The translations under genes were made by a program, and so were the position numbers. From NCBI RefSeq assembly GCF_900111245.1, contig NZ_FOGO01000008.1:62001-126000 (forward strand): a stretch of DNA of 64,000 nt, given 5' to 3'. This document shows, one piece after another, positions 18,582-31,579 of the stretch; the stretch's first letter is position 1, and every line of letters starts with the position of its first letter. This DNA comes from Streptomyces qinglanensis (lineage in GTDB: Bacteria; Actinomycetota; Actinomycetes; Streptomycetales; Streptomycetaceae). Under the pieces are notes generated by a model. That model worked only from the letters and a program-made list of their open reading frames with translations. It did no database searches and was not told the DNA's origin.

Positions 18582-18657
18582 GACCGGTGCCCGGCACCGG
18601 GACCGGCGCCCCGTACCGGGACCGGCGCCCCGTACCGGGGCCGGTGCCCGGTTCCGG
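18582..18657. repeat. 19-bp GC-only tandem repeat, about four units
   Basis: Units begin at 18582, 18601, 18620 and 18639; the second and third are identical and the outer two vary at a few positions. Each unit is itself nearly palindromic (for example CCGGTGC, 3-nt loop, GCACCGG at 18584-18600). It lies just after the exporter stop and may serve as its terminator. Confidence 0.7.
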
Positions 18658-18750
18658 GGCCGTGCGGGGCGGGAGCCGGGGGAGGGCGCCAGGAGGGCCG
18701 GTCCTAGGTCCGCGGCCCTCCTCCGGGGCGTCTGCGACCATGGACGGGTG

Positions 18751-19152
18751 ATGGAGATTCCGCGCGGCAGTCTGGAAACGCAGACCTTCTACGAACAGGT
18801 CGGCGGCGAGGAGACATTTCGACGGCTGGTGCACCGCTTCTACCAGGGAGTCGCCGAGGACCCCCTGCTGCGGCCCATGTATCCGGAGGAGGACCTGGGG
18901 CCGGCCGAGGAGCGGCTGGCGCTCTTCCTGATGCAGTACTGGGGCGGCCCCCGCACCTACAGCGACGCCCGGGGCCACCCCCGGCTGCGGATGCGGCACG
19001 CGCCCTTCACGGTGAACCGGGCCGCGCACGACGCCTGGCTGCGGCACATGCGGGACGCCGTCGACAGTCTGGAGCTGCCGGCCCCGCTGGAGACCAAGCT
19101 CTGGGACTATCTCGTCTACGCCGCCGGCTCACTGATCAACGCCGCGGACTGA
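18751..19152 (+). CDS. glbO: Truncated haemoglobin, group II (HbO-like)
   Basis: A 133-residue protein beginning MEIPRGSLETQTFYEQVGG; GTG 18748 directly before is an alternative start. The 2-over-2 globin fold is shown by the B10 Tyr in HRFYQGV, the proximal His in RMRHAPF, the G8 Trp of AHDAWLRHM characteristic of group II, and the full length of about 130 residues. Group II truncated globins bind O2 tightly and are linked to electron transfer or oxidative and nitrosative stress. No obvious operon partner; the downstream gene is convergent. Confidence 0.9.
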   Translation: MEIPRGSLETQTFYEQVGGEETFRRLVHRFYQGVAEDPLLRPMYPEEDLGPAEERLALFLMQYWGGPRTYSDARGHPRLRMRHAPFTVNRAAHDAWLRHMRDAVDSLELPAPLETKLWDYLVYAAGSLINAAD

Positions 19153-19241
19153 CCGGGACCGGCCGGCCGGACGGCGCCACAGGCGCCACAGGCACCGCAG
19201 GGCACCGCCGCGGACTGACCGGGACCGGCCGGCCGGACGGC
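19141..19241. repeat. 35-bp direct duplication spanning the globin stop codon
   Basis: The 35 bases at 19141-19175 (last Ala-Ala-Asp codons, stop and following GC-rich stretch) recur exactly at 19207-19241, a 66-bp offset. The spacer carries short GGCGCCACA/GGCACCGCA repeats. It looks like a recent slippage duplication. Confidence 0.75.
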
Positions 19242-19585
19242 ACCGCAGGGCACCGCCCAGCCGCGGCCCACGCCGGCCGGTCGGCACGTGTGCGGTGCGC
19301 GTCGGCGCGGCCGTCCCGCTCGGCGGACTCCCGGTGTCCGGCGGTGCACGCCCTGTCCCGATGCTCCCGATGAACGCCCTGTCCGGGGGCGCTCCCGTCC
19401 CGGTGCGCGTCCGAAGGCGTTCGTGTGTGCGGGGCCGACCCGACACGGGACACCTCCCCCATTCGGGACATCCCGGACCTCTGGAACGTCCCGAACCGCC
19501 AGGATCTTCCGGACGCCCGGCACGCCTCCGCGGCGGACTTCCCCCGGCAGCCGGGCCCACGGTCGCCCCGTACCGGCCCGACAGC
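19242..19585. other. Gene-free stretch between convergent genes
   Basis: About 340 bp between the globin-side duplication and the end of the hypothetical gene on the other strand. Open frames occur in it but show no recognisable protein and no ribosome sites. I see no RNA gene or clear terminator hairpin beyond GC-rich short repeats. Confidence 0.4.
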
Positions 19586-20260
19586 TCAGACAGGCGTGAC
19601 GCTCAGCCCGCCGCCCGCGCCCGGACGCTCCCGGCGGCGCACGGCCACCGACCCGTAGACCGTCCGCAGCCGCAACCACGCTCCCGACTCCAGCAGCGCC
19701 GCCGGATCCGACCCGCGCAGAAAACCGAGCGCGTGCGCCGCGTGCGCGGCGCGCAGCGGCAACTGCGTACGCCCCAGTGGCCGGGACCAGATCTCCTCCG
19801 CCAGCGCGTCCAGGGTCTGCCTGCCCCGGCGCTCGGGCGGCAGCTTCTCCGCCCGCTCCCGGAACTCACCGACCGCGGCGGCCGCCACCGATCCCACCGC
19901 GTCCACCGGCACCCGGGCGAACTCCTGCCAGCCACCGCGCGGCGGCAGCACCCCCGCCCAGGACGGACCGGTCACGGCCTTCGGGACAGTGACGGCCTCC
20001 CGGTCCTCCTCGACGAGTTCCAGCAGCTCACCGGCGGCCACGGTGACATCGAGCTCCACCGGCTCCAGCAGCCGCCCGGTACGCACGGCCAGCACCTCGA
20101 AGCGGGCGGGCCTGGCGAACACTCCGGCCACCCCGCTGCCCGCCTGGATGCGCACCGCGGCGTTCTTCTCCCAGCGCACCAGCCGCTCCAGGAAGGCGGC
20201 GAGCCCCGCCGCCTCCCCGGGGTCGGCGAAGACCAGCCGGTCAGCCGCTGTGGCTGTCAT
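19586..20260 (-). CDS. Conserved hypothetical actinobacterial protein
   Basis: A 224-residue soluble protein starting MTATAADRLVF; the ATG at 20260 has GGAGGG 9 nt upstream, although it lies inside the last 20 nt of the thioesterase gene. No family recognised. The first 130 residues look like a mixed beta domain; the middle contains a helix with LDALAEEIW, and the C-terminus LRTVYGSVAVRRRE is basic. The overlap with the thioesterase and shared direction with ettA imply one transcript. No membrane segment or signal. Confidence 0.72.
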   Translation of the reverse strand: MTATAADRLVFADPGEAAGLAAFLERLVRWEKNAAVRIQAGSGVAGVFARPARFEVLAVRTGRLLEPVELDVTVAAGELLELVEEDREAVTVPKAVTGPSWAGVLPPRGGWQEFARVPVDAVGSVAAAAVGEFRERAEKLPPERRGRQTLDALAEEIWSRPLGRTQLPLRAAHAAHALGFLRGSDPAALLESGAWLRLRTVYGSVAVRRRERPGAGGGLSVTPV

Positions 20261-20666
20261 CGATGTAACCCTCCAGGAAGGAGCGCTCGGCGGCCGACAG
20301 CCGCCGCGGATAGCCCTCCTTCAGGTTGTACGGCACCACGACCGTCCGCGCCCGCACGAACGGGCCGCCCTCGGACGCGGGGTCCTTGATCTCGTAGCCG
20401 AACGTCACCGACGCGGCGGTCAGCTTCACCACCCACGTCTCCACCGTGACCGGATCGGCCTGGTGGACCAACTGCCGCAGATAGTCGACCTCGTGCCGCG
20501 CCACGACGGTGCCGCCCGTGAACGCCTCCGGGTCCGTCTCCCGCGCCGCCCGGGTCAGGAAGTCGATCCGGGCCTCCTCCAGATAGCGGAGGTACACGGC
20601 GTTGTTGACGTGCCCGAAGGCGTCCATGTCCGACCAGCGCAGCGGACACCGGTAGCTGTGCCGCAC
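20241..20666 (-). CDS. Hotdog-fold acyl-CoA thioesterase (YbgC/FcbC type)
   Basis: A 141-residue protein beginning at GTG 20666 (RHSYRCPLRWSDMD), with GGAG overlapping the end of ettA upstream. The motif RWSDMDAFGHVNNAVYLRYLEEAR contains the catalytic Asp and the central hotdog helix of 4-hydroxybenzoyl-CoA-type thioesterases, and the 140-residue length is normal. Likely hydrolyses short or aromatic acyl-CoA. It lies 4 nt after ettA, a neighbourhood frequent in Streptomyces. Confidence 0.9.
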   Translation of the reverse strand: MRHSYRCPLRWSDMDAFGHVNNAVYLRYLEEARIDFLTRAARETDPEAFTGGTVVARHEVDYLRQLVHQADPVTVETWVVKLTAASVTFGYEIKDPASEGGPFVRARTVVVPYNLKEGYPRRLSAAERSFLEGYIDDSHSG

Positions 20667-20670
20667 GCGC

Positions 20671-22335
20671 TCAGCTCCGGGTGAGCTTCTTGTAGGTCGC
20701 CCGGTGCGGACGCGCCGCGTCCGGCCCCAGCCGCTCGATCTTGTTCTTCTCGTAGGACTCGAAGTTGCCCTCGAACCAGAACCACTTGCTCTCGCCCTCG
20801 TAGGCGAGGATGTGGGTGGCCACCCGGTCCAGGAACCAGCGGTCGTGGGAGACGACCACCGCACAGCCCGGGAAGTCCAGCAGCGCGTTCTCCAGCGACG
20901 AGAGCGTCTCCACGTCCAGGTCGTTGGTCGGCTCGTCCAGCAGCAGCAGGTTGCCGCCCTGCTTGAGGGTGAGCGCCAGGTTCAGCCGGTTGCGCTCACC
21001 ACCGGAGAGCACACCCGCGGGCTTCTGCTGGTCCGGACCCTTGAACCCGAACGCGCTCACATAGGCGCGCGACGGCATCTCGACCTGGCCGACGTTGATG
21101 TAGTCCAGCTCGTCGGAGACCACGGCCCACAGCGTCTTCTTCGCGTCGATGTTCGCGCGGCTCTGGTCGACGTAGGAGATCTTGACCGTGTCACCGACCT
21201 TGATCGAGCCGGAGTCGGCCTCCTCCAGCCCCTGGATCATCTTGAACAGCGTGGTCTTGCCCGCACCGTTCGGGCCGATCACACCCACGATCCCGTTCCG
21301 CGGCAGCGTGAAGGACAGGTCGTCGATGAGCACCTTCTCACCGAACGCCTTGCTGAGGTTCTCCACCTCGACGACCACGTTGCCCAGGCGCGGCCCCGGC
21401 GGGATCTGGATCTCCTCGAAGTCCAGCTTCCGGGTCTTCTCCGCCTCGGCGGCCATCTCCTCGTACCGGGTCAGCCGCGCCCGCGACTTGGCCTGCCGCC
21501 CCTTGGCGTTGGAGCGGACCCACTCCAGCTCCTCCTTGAGGCGCTTCTGCCGCTTGGCGTCCTTCTGACCCTCCACCTTGAGGCGGGACTGCTTCTTCTC
21601 CAGGTACGTGGAGTAGTTGCCCTCGTAGCCGATGGCACGGCCGCGGTCCAGCTCCATGATCCAGCCGGCCACGTTGTCCAGGAAGTACCGGTCGTGGGTG
21701 ATGGCCACGACGGTGCCCGGGTACTTGGCCAGGTGCTGCTCCAGCCACTGCACCGACTCGGCGTCCAGGTGGTTGGTCGGCTCGTCCAGCAGCAGCAGGT
21801 CGGGCTGCTCCAGCAGCAGCTTGCAGAGCGCGACGCGGCGCTTCTCGCCACCGGAGAGGTTGGTGACCGGCCAGTCGCCGGGCGGGCAGCCCAGCGCGTC
21901 CATGGCCTGCTCGAGCTGGGCGTCCAGATCCCAGGCGTTCGCGTGGTCGAGCTTCTCCTGGAGCTTGCCCATCTCCTCCATCAGCTCGTCGGTGTACTCG
22001 GTCGCCATCTGCTCGGCGATCTGGTTGAACCGGTCGAGTTGCTGCTTGGTCTCCGCGACGCCGTCCTGGACGTTCTCCAGCACCGTCTTGGACTCGTCCA
22101 GCGGCGGCTCCTGCAACAGGATGCCCACGGTGTAGCCCGGCGACAGCATCGCGTCACCGTTGGAGGGCTGCTCCAGACCCGCCATGATCTTGAGCACGGT
22201 GGACTTGCCCGCACCGTTGGGGCCCACGACACCGATCTTCGCGCCGGGCAGGAAACTCAAGGTGACGTCGTCGAGGATCACCTTGTCGCCGTGCGCCTTG
22301 CGCGCCTTGCGCATGGTGTAGATGTACTCAGCCAA
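20671..22335 (-). CDS. ettA: Energy-dependent translational throttle protein EttA (ABC-F)
   Basis: A 554-residue protein with two ABC ATPase domains and no membrane segment. The start is TTG 22335, giving the conserved N-terminus MAEYIYTMRKARKAHGDK; frame upstream of it is not homologous. Domain 1: GPNGAGKST, LSGGEKRR, LLLDEPTNHLD. A long basic helical linker (about 240-310, with KKQSRLKVEGQKDAKRQKR) is the P-site tRNA interaction motif of ABC-F proteins. Domain 2: GPNGAGKTT, LSGGERNR, LLLDEPTNDLD. EttA binds the ribosomal E site and gates the first elongation steps according to ATP/ADP ratio. Confidence 0.94.
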   Translation of the reverse strand: MAEYIYTMRKARKAHGDKVILDDVTLSFLPGAKIGVVGPNGAGKSTVLKIMAGLEQPSNGDAMLSPGYTVGILLQEPPLDESKTVLENVQDGVAETKQQLDRFNQIAEQMATEYTDELMEEMGKLQEKLDHANAWDLDAQLEQAMDALGCPPGDWPVTNLSGGEKRRVALCKLLLEQPDLLLLDEPTNHLDAESVQWLEQHLAKYPGTVVAITHDRYFLDNVAGWIMELDRGRAIGYEGNYSTYLEKKQSRLKVEGQKDAKRQKRLKEELEWVRSNAKGRQAKSRARLTRYEEMAAEAEKTRKLDFEEIQIPPGPRLGNVVVEVENLSKAFGEKVLIDDLSFTLPRNGIVGVIGPNGAGKTTLFKMIQGLEEADSGSIKVGDTVKISYVDQSRANIDAKKTLWAVVSDELDYINVGQVEMPSRAYVSAFGFKGPDQQKPAGVLSGGERNRLNLALTLKQGGNLLLLDEPTNDLDVETLSSLENALLDFPGCAVVVSHDRWFLDRVATHILAYEGESKWFWFEGNFESYEKNKIERLGPDAARPHRATYKKLTRS

Positions 22336-22840
22336 GAGGAACCGTCCGGCAATCTGTAGGTAGTCGTACGCGGCCGAGCCGCGCGGGTCGTCATGCGGCA
22401 GCGGGCCGCAGGTTGAGGTGCGGCCGCTCCAGCTAAGGCATACGCTCCCCATCTTGCCGCACCCGGGCCCCGGGCCGGAAACCGCACCTGCGCCCGGCAC
22501 CGCACAGCACACCGGATCCGGCCGGACCCGCACACCCCCGACACGGGGTGGCGGGAGCGGGGCGACGCCAGGATGGTGCCTGGTGCCGGGGCGACGCCGC
22601 GTCCGGGCGGTGCCGCGTCCGGGGCCGGGCCGTCTCCCGCACGGCCGCTTCCGGGGGCCGGGGCCCGCCCGGGTCCCCAAGGGGCATCTGGTCGTTCCCG
22701 GGCCACCGGGGAGGCGGCTGACGGCGAAGCCCGAGGCGGCCGGGACGCGCCGAGGCCGCAACCAGGCGGCCGGACAGCCGACCGGCCGGCAGGCGACCGA
22801 CCGGCAGGCGGTCGGGCAGGCGGGCAGCCGGTCGGCCGCC
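22336..22840. other. Gene-free GC-rich region upstream of ettA
   Basis: 505 bp with no supported gene. It must contain the ettA promoter. The right part (about 22750-22850) is built of short repeats based on GACCGGCAGGC and GGCCGGC, which may form structure at the 3' end of the surface-protein gene. No RNA gene recognised. Confidence 0.4.
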
Positions 22841-24346
22841 TCAGCCGCGGCGACGCACGATCCGGAGCGTGGTCACTCCCACGGCCAGCAGCGCGATGGC
22901 CACGGCGGCGAACAGCCTGGTGCCGCCACCGCCGCCGGTCTCGGCCAGGTCACCGTCCGCCGCCGGGACGCTGCCACCGCCCACGGTCGCGGGCCGCTCG
23001 ACCGTCGCAGGCGCGTTCTGCCGGGTCACACCGCCACCGGCGGCCGAGGTCGTGCAGTCGAGAACGCCGCTGAACGTCTTCCGGTACCCGTGCGGCCCGC
23101 GCACCGGGATCCGGTACGGCTGGTCCTCCGCCACCGGAACCGTCACGGTGCCGTGCTCGCCTCCCGCGATGTCCTCGCGCTGCTTGCCGACCCGCAGTGG
23201 GAAGGAGGAGTCGCCGCCGTTGGAGACGGTGATGTCCACACCGGAGTCGGCGCAGTTCTCCCTCGCCGTGGTGGCGGGAGCAGGCCCGCTCTCGGCCCAG
23301 TTGACGGTGGCGGTGGCGGAGACGGTGGACTGGCTCGACCCGGCCAGGATCTGCGCCTGCCCCCGGCCGCGCTCACCGGAGCCGGTGAAGACCCTGCCCA
23401 CCGGCACCTTGGTGGCGACCTGCGCCGTCAGCGACCCCTTGCCGGCCTCCACGCCCTCGGGCAGCTCGAAGTAGAGCTTCGTCCCATTGCGCGCGGTACG
23501 GACCCGCTTCCCTTTCCGGTCGACGATCCGCATCCCCTGGGAGGCCGCGTGCGGTCCAGGCGCCACGCTCACGGCTGCGGCGTTCGTGCGCACGGTCACC
23601 GGGCCGGGACGCTCATCGGTGCGGCCGGAGACCTCCGCCTTGTCGAAGGTGAGGGAGGCGCCCGGCTCGGACATCGACCGGGCCTTCTTCACGAGGTGGT
23701 CGGCGAGCTTCTGGGCGGCGGGGTCGGTGGCGGTGATGTCGGGCGGCTTCGGGGGCCCCTCCCCCCTCCCCCCGCCCCCGGAAGCCCCGCTCGCGCCGTT
23801 TTCGGCGAGCCGCCAGATCGCGACCTGGGTGCCCGCCGCCGCGGTCTGCGGGGTGAGCCGCTTGGCGCCCGCGGACTTCGCCAGCGCCTGGAGGTCGTTG
23901 CGTCGCGGGTAGGAGTGCTCGACTATCCAGCGGATCTTCCCCGCGTTGCGGTTGCCGGACAGCGACGAGGTCTTCCACTCCCCCTCGGCGTAACGCGACT
24001 GCTCCTGCGTCGGGTTGAGCACGTCGAGTCCGTACGTCTGCAGCGTGCCGCCCCCGTCGACGGACATCTCGAAGAGCCCGGCGCCGACGGTCTGCTTCTC
24101 GCCTTCCGTGGCGATCACCGCTCGGCCGTGCGTGCGGAGGCCGTCGAGCGTGGCCACCGCTCCACTGCGCTGCTCGGGCCCCCCGTCGGCGAACGCCCCT
24201 CCCGCGCCGGCTCCGGCGGTGCCCCCGGCTCTCGCCGGAGCGGCGGCCGCCGGTCCGGCGGCACCCGCCGTGCCGATCGCGCACAGCACGGTGACCGCCG
24301 CGCCGACGGTGAGCCGACGGGCCGTCCGCGCCCGGACAGAAGTCAT
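22841..24346 (-). CDS. Sortase-anchored surface protein of the TQXA/thioester-domain family, thioester Cys apparently lost
   Basis: A 501-residue secreted protein. The signal peptide (about 1-36, twin Arg then VGAAVTVLCAIGTAG, ending AAAAPA) follows ATG 24346 with GGGGAAG upstream. Residues about 55-180 match the thioester-domain fold of Streptomyces surface proteins, with NPTQ, IRWIVEHSYPRR and TQVAIWRLAE. However, the position that usually holds Cys in a YC-x-D motif reads YGLD, so the internal Cys-Gln thioester should not form. Beta domains follow, and the C-terminus has LAETGGGGG, a membrane helix and RRRG, the class E sortase signal. Role inferred: cell-wall display; covalent adhesion by thioester is unlikely in this copy. 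Confidence 0.8.
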   Translation of the reverse strand: MTSVRARTARRLTVGAAVTVLCAIGTAGAAGPAAAAPARAGGTAGAGAGGAFADGGPEQRSGAVATLDGLRTHGRAVIATEGEKQTVGAGLFEMSVDGGGTLQTYGLDVLNPTQEQSRYAEGEWKTSSLSGNRNAGKIRWIVEHSYPRRNDLQALAKSAGAKRLTPQTAAAGTQVAIWRLAENGASGASGGGGRGEGPPKPPDITATDPAAQKLADHLVKKARSMSEPGASLTFDKAEVSGRTDERPGPVTVRTNAAAVSVAPGPHAASQGMRIVDRKGKRVRTARNGTKLYFELPEGVEAGKGSLTAQVATKVPVGRVFTGSGERGRGQAQILAGSSQSTVSATATVNWAESGPAPATTARENCADSGVDITVSNGGDSSFPLRVGKQREDIAGGEHGTVTVPVAEDQPYRIPVRGPHGYRKTFSGVLDCTTSAAGGGVTRQNAPATVERPATVGGGSVPAADGDLAETGGGGGTRLFAAVAIALLAVGVTTLRIVRRRG

Positions 24347-24538
24347 GGTCTTCCCCTCTTGGCGGACTCTCCCCCGGCCGCGTCGTCCGCGAGCCGCCGG
24401 TCCACCGCAAAGCTCTGAACCCCCTGGTCAGTACGCGTGGGATGGTAAGGAGCAAAACGCCACGCGATCCCCACGATTCACGGTGGCCACACATTCCGAC
24501 TCGCAATCGTTATCGTCGAATCCGGCGGACCGGGACGA

Positions 24539-25129
24539 TCACGACGCGCCGCGCGAACCTGGAACGCTTCCCTCCGTCAGCGCTCCGGGCAGGAGTTGAC
24601 CATCCGGCACGACCTCTTCTGGCGCGGGCTCGGAGCCCGGCGTCTCCGCCCCGTCTCCCGACGCCCGTTCGCCGGACGCCCCGTCGCCCGGCGCCCCGAA
24701 GGGCGGTGGTCCTGCCGGGGCCACCGGGGGCCAGGCCGGTGCGGGGTTACGGGTGGACTCCGGGTTCGCGCGGGGCGTCCGCACGAACGCCGAGGTACCG
24801 CGCGTCAGATCGTGCCCCACCGTCGTCGCGAGCAACTCGGCCGACAGATACCGCCGTCCGTCCCGCTCGTCCTCCACGACGCGCAATTGGCCGCGGACGA
24901 TGACCGGTTCACCCCGGGCGACGGACGAGGCGAGATGACCGGCCAGCCCTCGCCAGGCCCAGACCGTGTAGAAGCTGGTGGAGGCATCCGCCCAGCGCTG
25001 GTTCTGCTTGTCGAACCGCCGGGCCGTACTGGCCAGCCGGAACCTGGCGACCGGAAGTCCGGACGGCGAGGTCCAGTGGTCGACCTTCGTCGCCACGTTG
25101 CCGGTCACCGTCACATAGGTCTCGTTCAT
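24539..25129 (-). CDS. ssb: Single-stranded DNA-binding protein, tail-less paralogue
   Basis: A 196-residue protein. ATG 25129 (MNETYVTVTGNVATKVDHW) has GGGGAGAC upstream. Residues 1-110 form one OB fold (VARFRLASTARRF, TVWAWRGLAGHLASSVARGEPVIVRGQLRVVE). The remainder is Pro/Gly/Ser-rich disorder ending GSVPGSRGAS. It lacks the acidic DDDIPF-type tip that recruits repair proteins, so it is not the housekeeping SSB but resembles the second Streptomyces SSB linked to chromosome segregation at sporulation. It is separated by 235 bp from the dynamin-like genes in the same direction. Confidence 0.88.
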   Translation of the reverse strand: MNETYVTVTGNVATKVDHWTSPSGLPVARFRLASTARRFDKQNQRWADASTSFYTVWAWRGLAGHLASSVARGEPVIVRGQLRVVEDERDGRRYLSAELLATTVGHDLTRGTSAFVRTPRANPESTRNPAPAWPPVAPAGPPPFGAPGDGASGERASGDGAETPGSEPAPEEVVPDGQLLPGALTEGSVPGSRGAS

Positions 25130-25364
25130 GTGCGTCTCCCCCTGGTCGCTGCCGATTGCCGGTGAACACCGCCGGGGCCGCCGTACGAGGACGGCGGCGG
25201 CCCGGCGGAGCACCGGCGGGTGCCCGAGCGCGGCGGCCCCGACGCGACCGGCGTACCGCGGTCCCGTCGGGGCCGCCGCAGGTTGGTCGTCCTCGGTGCC
25301 GTCGTGCGGGTTCCAGAGTGGGGGGAGAACGGCGGGTGCGGGGAAAGAGGCTCTCAGCTGTGGA

Positions 25365-29528
<4,164 letters not shown>

Positions 29529-29533
29529 TGCTG

Positions 29534-31579
29534 TCACCTCTCCATGTGCGCGCTCTGCAGACCGCGCGCGCCGTTCTCCGTACCGAGCGGTGTGCGCGTC
29601 GGCGGGAATTCGCGGGCGGTCACGTCCGTCCTGCTCTGCTCCTTGGGGCCGCCCGGCGCGTCCTCCGGCTGCTGCGGCCGGTGGAGTTCCCGCAACTGGT
29701 GCGGCTCGTGGAGCCCGTGCGTTCTGGTGAGTCTGTTCAGCACCGAGAACGCGGCGATCAGTTCCATCTGCGGTCCGGGACCGGCGTCGAGTTCCGCCAG
29801 GGGGACGAGGCGCAGGTCGCGCTCCCCGTCCAGGACCCGCCCCACGCAGTGCTCCAGCAGCTCCGCGCACTGCCCGCGCAGTTCGTGTGCGCCTTCCTCA
29901 CCGAGCAGGTCCTCGAGTGCGTCCTCGGCGCCCGCGACCCGCACACCGCCGAGCAGGGAGGCGGCCAGCAGGCCGGATACGTGCTCGGCGTCCTCCTCGC
30001 CGCACGAGGCGCGGCCCGCCGCGCGGGTCTCCTCCTCGGCCAGTTCCTCGACGCAGCGGCGCCATCTGCGCACCATCACGCCGATCCGGCCGACGGCCTC
30101 GTCGCGTTCGCTCTGGCCGCCGGGGAGGAGCCGGCCGCAGCCCTCCAGGCCGGGGACGCCCCGGCGCAGTTCGGCGATCCGTTCGTCGGCGGCGGCGACC
30201 GCGCCGGACAGCAGTGCGGTCAGGCCCTCGGCGAAGGCGTCGAACAGTTCTTCGCCGTCGCTGTCGGTGGGGAAGCTGCGCCAGTGCTCGGCGACGTCGC
30301 CCGCCAGCAGTTCGCCGTCGGCGATGCGGGTGCGCAGCCGCTGCCCGGCGGTCCCGTAGGCGTTCTCGATGTACCGGGTGAGCCGCTCGGCCGCCGCGTG
30401 CTGCGCGGCGACCGAGCCGGCCAGGGCCGTGATGCGCGGGCGCAGCGAGGCGAGCGTCCCGTCGGCGGTGCGGCTGGCGGCTGCGTACCGGGCGTCGGCG
30501 TCCTGTGCGCACTCCTCCAGCCAGTCCCGCAGTCCACTGACGGCGGAGACGGGCAGCAGTCCGGATCCGCCCGCCGACTCGGGCAGTTCCGGGATGGTGA
30601 AGCAGGGGATCTTCCCCAGCCCCGCCCGGTCGAGCAGCAGCCCGTACTGCGCGGTGACCTCGGCGGCCATCTGGTGCGGGACCCGGTCGAGGACGGTGGC
30701 GAGGGTGACGTCGTACTCCCTGGCGGTGCGCAGCAGGTGCCAGGGGATGGCGTCCCCGTAGCGTGCGGCGGTGGTGACGAGCACCCAGATGTCGGCGGCG
30801 CAGACCAGTTCGGCGGCCAGGTCCCGGTTGTGGGCGACGAGGGAGTCGATGTCGGGCGCGTCGAGCAGGGCGAGGCCGGGGGGCAGTCCGCTGTCGGTCT
30901 CGACCCGGAGGACGCGTCGGGGCTCCTCCGGGTCGGCGTCCCACTCGTGCTCCCACTCCGCTTCGGCTGCGGCGTCCCTGCCCCGGCTGCGGCGGGGGTC
31001 CCAGTCGGTGGCCCAGGCGCTGTCCCAGTCGGCGGCGCGGTCCATCGGCCCGTCGGCGAACCGGTCGCCGCCGTCCGCGGCACCGGCCGGATCGCCGTGG
31101 CGGCCGGGCGTGTCGTGCGGGTCCGGGACGCCCGGCCCGCCGAAGGTGCCGGGCGCGGCGCCCATACCGGGTGCGGCGGGCGTCCCGGGCGGGTCCTGCC
31201 GGGGCGTCCAGGCCCGCTCGAGGCGGGGCAGCACCCGCTGTCCGACGAACCAGCCCCGGTCGTCCGGGTGGCAGATCAGCACAGGTGTGCGGGTCGTGGG
31301 CCGCAGCACTCCCGACTCGCTGACCTTGCGCCCCACCAGGGAGTTGACCAGCGTCGACTTGCCCGCGCCCGTCGACCCGCCGATCACCGCGAGGAGCGGT
31401 GCCTCGGGAGTACGCACACGCGGGACGAGGTAGTCGTCGAGTTGGGCCAGCAGCTCGTCCCGGGACTGCCGGGCGCGCTCGGCACCCGGCAGCGGGAGAG
31501 GAAAGCGCGCGGCTGCGACGCGCTCACGCAGTGCGGTGAGCGCGTCGAGCAGTTCAAGCCGTACGTCCAAGATCGCCAC
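29534..31579 (-). CDS. Dynamin-family GTPase without membrane helices, partner of the downstream gene
   Basis: A 681-residue GTPase. GTG 31579 (VAILDVRLELLDAL) is chosen by the family N-terminus; no strong ribosome site is visible. G1 is GGSTGAGKST (about 70-80), the switch Thr is in RPTTRTP, G3 is LLDAPDIDS and a G4-like VLDRVP follows. A low-complexity insert (about 125-210) splits the G domain. The C-terminal two thirds are helical, as in bacterial dynamin-like proteins. It overlaps or abuts the next GTPase gene, so the two are co-made. Known relatives form hetero-complexes at division septa. Confidence 0.87.
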   Translation of the reverse strand: MAILDVRLELLDALTALRERVAAARFPLPLPGAERARQSRDELLAQLDDYLVPRVRTPEAPLLAVIGGSTGAGKSTLVNSLVGRKVSESGVLRPTTRTPVLICHPDDRGWFVGQRVLPRLERAWTPRQDPPGTPAAPGMGAAPGTFGGPGVPDPHDTPGRHGDPAGAADGGDRFADGPMDRAADWDSAWATDWDPRRSRGRDAAAEAEWEHEWDADPEEPRRVLRVETDSGLPPGLALLDAPDIDSLVAHNRDLAAELVCAADIWVLVTTAARYGDAIPWHLLRTAREYDVTLATVLDRVPHQMAAEVTAQYGLLLDRAGLGKIPCFTIPELPESAGGSGLLPVSAVSGLRDWLEECAQDADARYAAASRTADGTLASLRPRITALAGSVAAQHAAAERLTRYIENAYGTAGQRLRTRIADGELLAGDVAEHWRSFPTDSDGEELFDAFAEGLTALLSGAVAAADERIAELRRGVPGLEGCGRLLPGGQSERDEAVGRIGVMVRRWRRCVEELAEEETRAAGRASCGEEDAEHVSGLLAASLLGGVRVAGAEDALEDLLGEEGAHELRGQCAELLEHCVGRVLDGERDLRLVPLAELDAGPGPQMELIAAFSVLNRLTRTHGLHEPHQLRELHRPQQPEDAPGGPKEQSRTDVTAREFPPTRTPLGTENGARGLQSAHMER

